Assembly (NCBI GenBank): GCA_050084985.1
Contig: JBITNC010000001.1
Span: 170,996,001 to 171,060,000, forward strand
Source of the DNA: Nageia nagi
Taxonomy: Eukaryota; Pinophyta
DNA: 64,000 nucleotides
Reading direction: 5' to 3'
Below the pieces are notes generated by a model. That model was not told where the DNA came from, made no database searches, and saw only the letters and a list, made by a program, of their open reading frames with translations. A program made the translations under genes and the position numbers. Of this stretch, positions 59,721-64,000 are shown piece by piece. How positions within the stretch are numbered: position 1 is the first letter of the stretch; every line of letters begins with the position of its first letter.

Positions 59721-61990
59721 TTTAAATATGTTCGTATATTTTTTAATTTTGAAATATTATTTTATTTAATTTTTTATTAAAATATTTATTATTTGGTCTT
59801 TAGTTGAATAAAAGACAAGTGGAATTTTTTTATTTCAATACATTTCTTTCTCACATACATTATTGGTTACTTTGTCAATTTAATTTTTCTTTTTTTTTGT
59901 TTGATTCCAAATTTGAAACATTGTTTTTTTCATCGAAATATTTGTTGTTTGATCATTAGTTGGATAAAAGACAAATGCAATATCCCTTTCTTTGTCTTCT
60001 TTCTTAATGAAATGATATTGAATTTCAATACATTTTCTTCTCACACACATTACTAAATATTTTGTCATTTTAAATTTTAGTATTTTTTTTTTACATTCCA
60101 AAGCATTTATCTTTATTCAAATGATTTTTTGTTACATCATTGATGGCCTTGCATTTTGCCTGTCTTAAAGATAATGCTACTATTTTATAATATCATTTCT
60201 AAGCCAATTTTTTAGAAGAGGAAAATGAGCATAGGTTTCAATAGACATGTTTATTAGTATTCTAATACATGTTTAGAGATATTTTTGAAATAATATTTTT
60301 TCAATGCCTTTGTTAAGATATTTGTTATTTTGGTCTTTAGACAAAGTAAAATTTCCCTTTCATCATTTGTTCCTTTGTAAAATGACATTGAACTTAATAC
60401 ATTTTCTCGTCACATAAATTACTAGGTTTTTCATTAATTCAAAATATTTATTTTATTCAAATTATCTCTTTGTTACATAGTTCATAGCCTTGTGTTTTAT
60501 ATTTTATCTTTGTTAAAGACAATGTTACTATTTTATAAACTATTCCTAACCCAATATTTTAGAAGAGGAATATGAGCATTTTCATTTAAAAATTAGGTTT
60601 TAGTAGAAATATTTATTACTATTCTAAGGCCACTTTAGAAATATTTTATATTTAAATACATTCTTCTTTCTATGAACTTTGAAATATTCTTTTATTCAAG
60701 TCCTTCATTAAAATATTTGTTATTTCATCTTTAGTTAGATAAGAGACAAGTGTAATTTCCCTTGCTTTGTCTTCTTCCTTAATGAAAGGACATTAACAAA
60801 TTACTTGATATTTTATCAATTCATTTTTTTTTTCATTGCATTCCAAGTTCTACAAGGATTTATCTTATTCAAATTGTCTTTTTGTTAATTCATTCGTGAC
60901 CTTATATTTTTCCTTTATTTAAGACAATGCTACTATTTAATATAGCCTCTTCCTAATAGCTTTACATTTTCTTCTCACACAAATTACTAGATATTTTATC
61001 AATTTAATTTTCATTTTTTTAAAAATTGCATTCCAAGTATTTATCTTATTCAAATTATCTTTTTGTTTCATCATTCATGGCCTTACATTTTGCCTCTCTT
61101 AAAGACAATGTTACTATTTTATAATATCATTTCTAAGCCAATTTTTTAGAAAAGGAAAATGAGCATTTTCATTGAAAAAAATTAGGTTTCAGTAGAAATG
61201 TTTATTTGTATTCTAATACATCTTTAGAAATTTTTTTGAAACATTATTTTTTTCAATGCCTTCATTAAGATATTTGTTATTTTTGTATTTAGTTTGATAT
61301 GAGATAAAGTACAATTTCCCTTTTTTCATCATGTTCCTTTATAAAATGATACTGAGCTTAATAGATTTTCTCTTCACACACATTATTAAGTTCTTCATTA
61401 ATTCAAAATATTTATTTTGTTACATTTTTAGTTCTAGTATGTATCTTATTCAAATTATCTTTTTATTACATAGTTCATGACCTTGTATTTTTTTTTTGGT
61501 TAAAGACAATATTACTATTTTATAAATCATTCGTAACCCAATATTTTAGAAGAGGAATAGGAGCATTTTCATTCAAAAAATTAGGTTTCAATAAAAATAT
61601 TTATTACTATTCTAATACCAATTTAGAAATATTTTATATTTAAATACATTCTTCTTTCTATGAACTTTGAAATATTATTTTATTCAATTCCTTCATCAAA
61701 ATATTTGTTTATTTGTCTTTAATTGGATAAGAGACAAGTGTAATTTCCCTTGCTTTGTCTTCTTCCTTAATGAAAGGACATTGAACTTCAATACATTTTC
61801 TCCTCACATAAATTACTAGATATTTTATCGATTCATTTTTTTTTGTTTTATTCTAAGTTCTTTAAGTATTTATCTTATTCAAATTGTCTTTTTGTTAATT
61901 CATTTATGACCTTACATTTTTCATTTATTAAAGACAACGCTACTATTTTATAATACCATTTCTAATACAAAATTAAATGCATAATATTTA
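59640..61990. repeat. Tandem array of about 940-bp units
   Basis: 60168-60320 (ATGCTACTATTTTATAATATC, TTCTAAGCCAATTTTTTAGAAG, TTCAATGCCTTTGTTAAG) recurs at 61108-61275, and 60530-60640 (CCAATATTTTAGAAGAGGAATATGAG) recurs at 61505-61615, so the period is about 940-985 bp and 2.5 units are present. Within each unit the modules 'gaggaa(t/a)atgagcattttcatt', 'cttccttaatgaaaggacatt' and 'cacataaattactagatatttt' occur twice, so the unit itself is an old dimer. Very AT-rich, noncoding. Confidence 0.85.
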
Positions 61991-62179
61991 GAATTTGTCT
62001 TCCTCTTTCCAATAGTCTTATCTTACTTCTCACTTCTCTCATAAATTTGAAAAGAAAAATAAATATATAATATATATCTATTTTTATACAAGTTAAGTAA
62101 ATCAAATAATCAATCATTCATATTTATACACAATAAGATTTAATTTACTTTTATCCATATCTTTATTTCATTTTTTTCA

Positions 62180-62920
62180 TTCATTAGTATTGAAAGAGTT
62201 TTTGCATCTTCTATTTTAAATTTCTTCACCATTTCATTTGTATATAATGATTATGAAATTAGAATAATATGTTTTATTTTCTAAAATTTAATATGAAAAT
62301 AATAAATGCTTACTTAGATCTAGAAAAGATTTCTTTAGTTTGTGAACTTAATTTTTTTTAACTTTTTATTCCATTTAGCATTTTTCTAATTATCTAAATA
62401 CCCATTTAAAAATGCATTCTTGATATACATGTTATTCACTTTCTAATCTTTATGTGCACATTTAAATAATAAGATTTTAATGTACGTGTAGAAGGTAAAA
62501 ATAATAATTCACACTAATAAATACAATAAATACATCTACAATATAAGGATTTATTAGTATTGAAAGAGTTTTTCATCTTCTATTTTAAATTTCTTCACCA
62601 TTTCATTTGTATATAATGATTATGAAATTAGAATAATATTTTTTATTTTCCAAAATTCAATATGAAAATAATAATGCTTACTTAGATTCAGAAAAGCTTT
62701 CTTTAATTTGTGAACTTATTTTTTTTGAACTTTTTATTCCATTTAGTATTTTTTTTTTAATTATCTAAATACCCATTTAAAAATACATCCTTGATATACA
62801 TGTAATTCACTTTCTAATCTTTATGTGCACATTTAAATAATAAGATTTTAATGTACATGTAGAAGGTAAAAATAATAATTCACACTAATAAATACAATAA
62901 ATACATCTACAATATAAGCA
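62180..62920. repeat. Two-copy tandem duplication, period about 363 bp
   Basis: 62195-62550 and 62558-62915 agree over almost their whole length: AGAGTTTTT(G)CATCTTCTATTTT at 62198 and 62561, the words TATATAATGATTATGAAATTAG, GTGCACATTTAAATAATAAG, and an end in ACATCTACAATATAAG. The close match points to a recent duplication compared with the neighbouring array. Confidence 0.92.
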
Positions 62921-63540
62921 CCTAATATGAGAAGCAATGCTCATCATCCTCTTTATCCATTTCTCAAAATAGTAAAGGAGAACAATGTGGATGCCATTTC
63001 AATAATGTTTCCACTCTGTGGATGTCATGTCAATAGTCTCTTCACTACGTGGATGTCATGAGATTCGTAGTATTAAAGTAATAATATGCTATAAATCTTA
63101 GAGCATAACAAATTCTCAAATAGATGGTATCAAGAGACATTATTATGTAATGTAGTCTAGATAACCACCTATCAAAGAGATACAATATGGTTTATTATGT
63201 TGTGTGCCTATTTTTATGCCTGCAAGAAAATAAAAGAGAGTGAGATTTGACTTTAAAATAATGATAATAATCTTAATAGAATTATAGAAGAACATTTAAT
63301 GTTAATGATATTCTCAAGATAATTTTAGATATAAACATGATTAAGAGATTTTAGCCTTGCTTAGCAAATATTTAGCATTTGATTAATGCATTAGTCTTGA
63401 TATTATAAACTTTTATATGATTTAAATATTATATAGCTTATATGCCTAAAATATTATTTATTTATAAATAAGAAATCGTATTTAAGTGTTTACATTTTCC
63501 CTTCTTTGGGCATGTAATGAAAAACATTAAAATTAGTTTT
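62921..63540. other. AT-rich spacer
   Basis: No coding region. A short local repeat ATGTGGATG(C/T)CAT(T/G)TCAATA occurs three times at about 62986-63060. Confidence 0.6.
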
Positions 63541-64000
63541 TGGTTAGTAGGAGTAACAAGGTAGATGGGCACTAGAATGGTCCCATATAATAAGCTAAGT
63601 GAATGTTAGGAGAATATGCATGCCTCAAAAGTAGTGACATTAGATTCCTTCATCAATGATGACCATGAAAATATTTCATCTTGGTGAAAACACCTTTTCT
63701 TTGTGAATCATCAAATTTATATGAAAAAAGATATTACTTTGTTTTAAAATAATAGTTTGCAAGGTTCATTTGTTGGAGTTGAGTTCATGAACTTCTCATA
63801 CTCTATTTATGCTATATGAAGGTTGTGGTTGCTTATATACAATGTTCATAGGTCTAAAAAATTATATCTAGTCTAGAAGTCTTTAGAAGAGGAATATGAA
63901 TAATTTATTTTCATTTAAAAAATTTATATTTAATATCTTTTGGAAAATTTTTAACTTCTAGAGGCATTTCCTAGCTATAGCACGGGGGTGGAGTGGAGAG
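63541..64000 (+). repeat. Right copy of the 4.2-kb-spaced direct repeat
   Basis: Matches 59350-59720 and then continues into the same TTAGAAGAGGAATATGAATAATTTATTTTCATT wording that begins the 940-bp array, up to the window edge. It suggests that another round of the array follows outside the window. Confidence 0.88.

Overview
The window looks like nuclear DNA of a seed plant with a large, repeat-rich genome. A gymnosperm is the best guess: it carries old Ty3/gypsy and Ty1/copia elements, many decayed PPR fragments and only one intact gene in 64 kb. This is inferred from gene content and style; the species cannot be read from the sequence. About 50 kb is AT-rich, stop-ridden repeat DNA. A less AT-rich island at about 52.0-59.3 kb holds the only convincing functional gene.

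Layout. 1-0.54 kb: unassigned, with a short CAACATGGG repeat. 0.54-8.05 kb: an imperfect inverted repeat (arms of 3.3 and 4.1 kb, 105-bp spacer) whose arms look like inward-facing LTR-element copies; one arm has gained an 87-bp minisatellite. 8.2-11.46 kb: remnant of a minus-strand LTR element with two unequal LTR copies. 11.5-16.6 kb: decayed plus-strand LTR-element interior with a PPR pseudogene, a polypurine tract at 15.59 kb and the LTR start next to it. 16.6-24.7 kb: AT-rich sequence, an (AT)n tract, a compact 351-bp LTR (18953-19303) and a decayed coiled-coil ORF. 24.7-35 kb: a Ty3/gypsy element on the minus strand, split by a 3.6-kb internally deleted Ty1/copia element (28038-31634). 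37.9-38.6 kb: a decayed tandem PPR array. 39.0-39.9 kb: a second gypsy RT fragment. 40.4-40.75 kb: a 14-bp minisatellite. 41.5-43.9 kb: a frameshifted basic, Lys-rich ORF of unknown family. 44.2-45.5 kb: PPR pseudogene pieces. 45.6-47.05 kb: plus-strand gypsy Gag and protease. 47.4-48.7 kb: an LTR-like block. 48.7-52 kb: unassigned AT-rich sequence.

The gene, on the minus strand at 55014-52818, encodes an F-box protein with Sel1-like repeats and a C-terminal MYND zinc finger, the family of Arabidopsis At1g67340. Three exons with GT-AG borders join in frame to 442 codons, or 435 from the second ATG. A TATA box, a poly(A) signal and a duplicated intron/exon boundary in intron 2 can be read directly.

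59.35-64 kb is a nested tandem-repeat landscape: a 940-bp-period array, a 363-bp duplication, and a flank that recurs about 4.2 kb later at the window edge.

No new defence, biosynthetic or RNA system was found. The most notable structures are the large inverted repeat, the duplicated splice acceptor in the F-box gene, the repeated association of the region with PPR pseudogenes, and the right-hand macrosatellite-like array.
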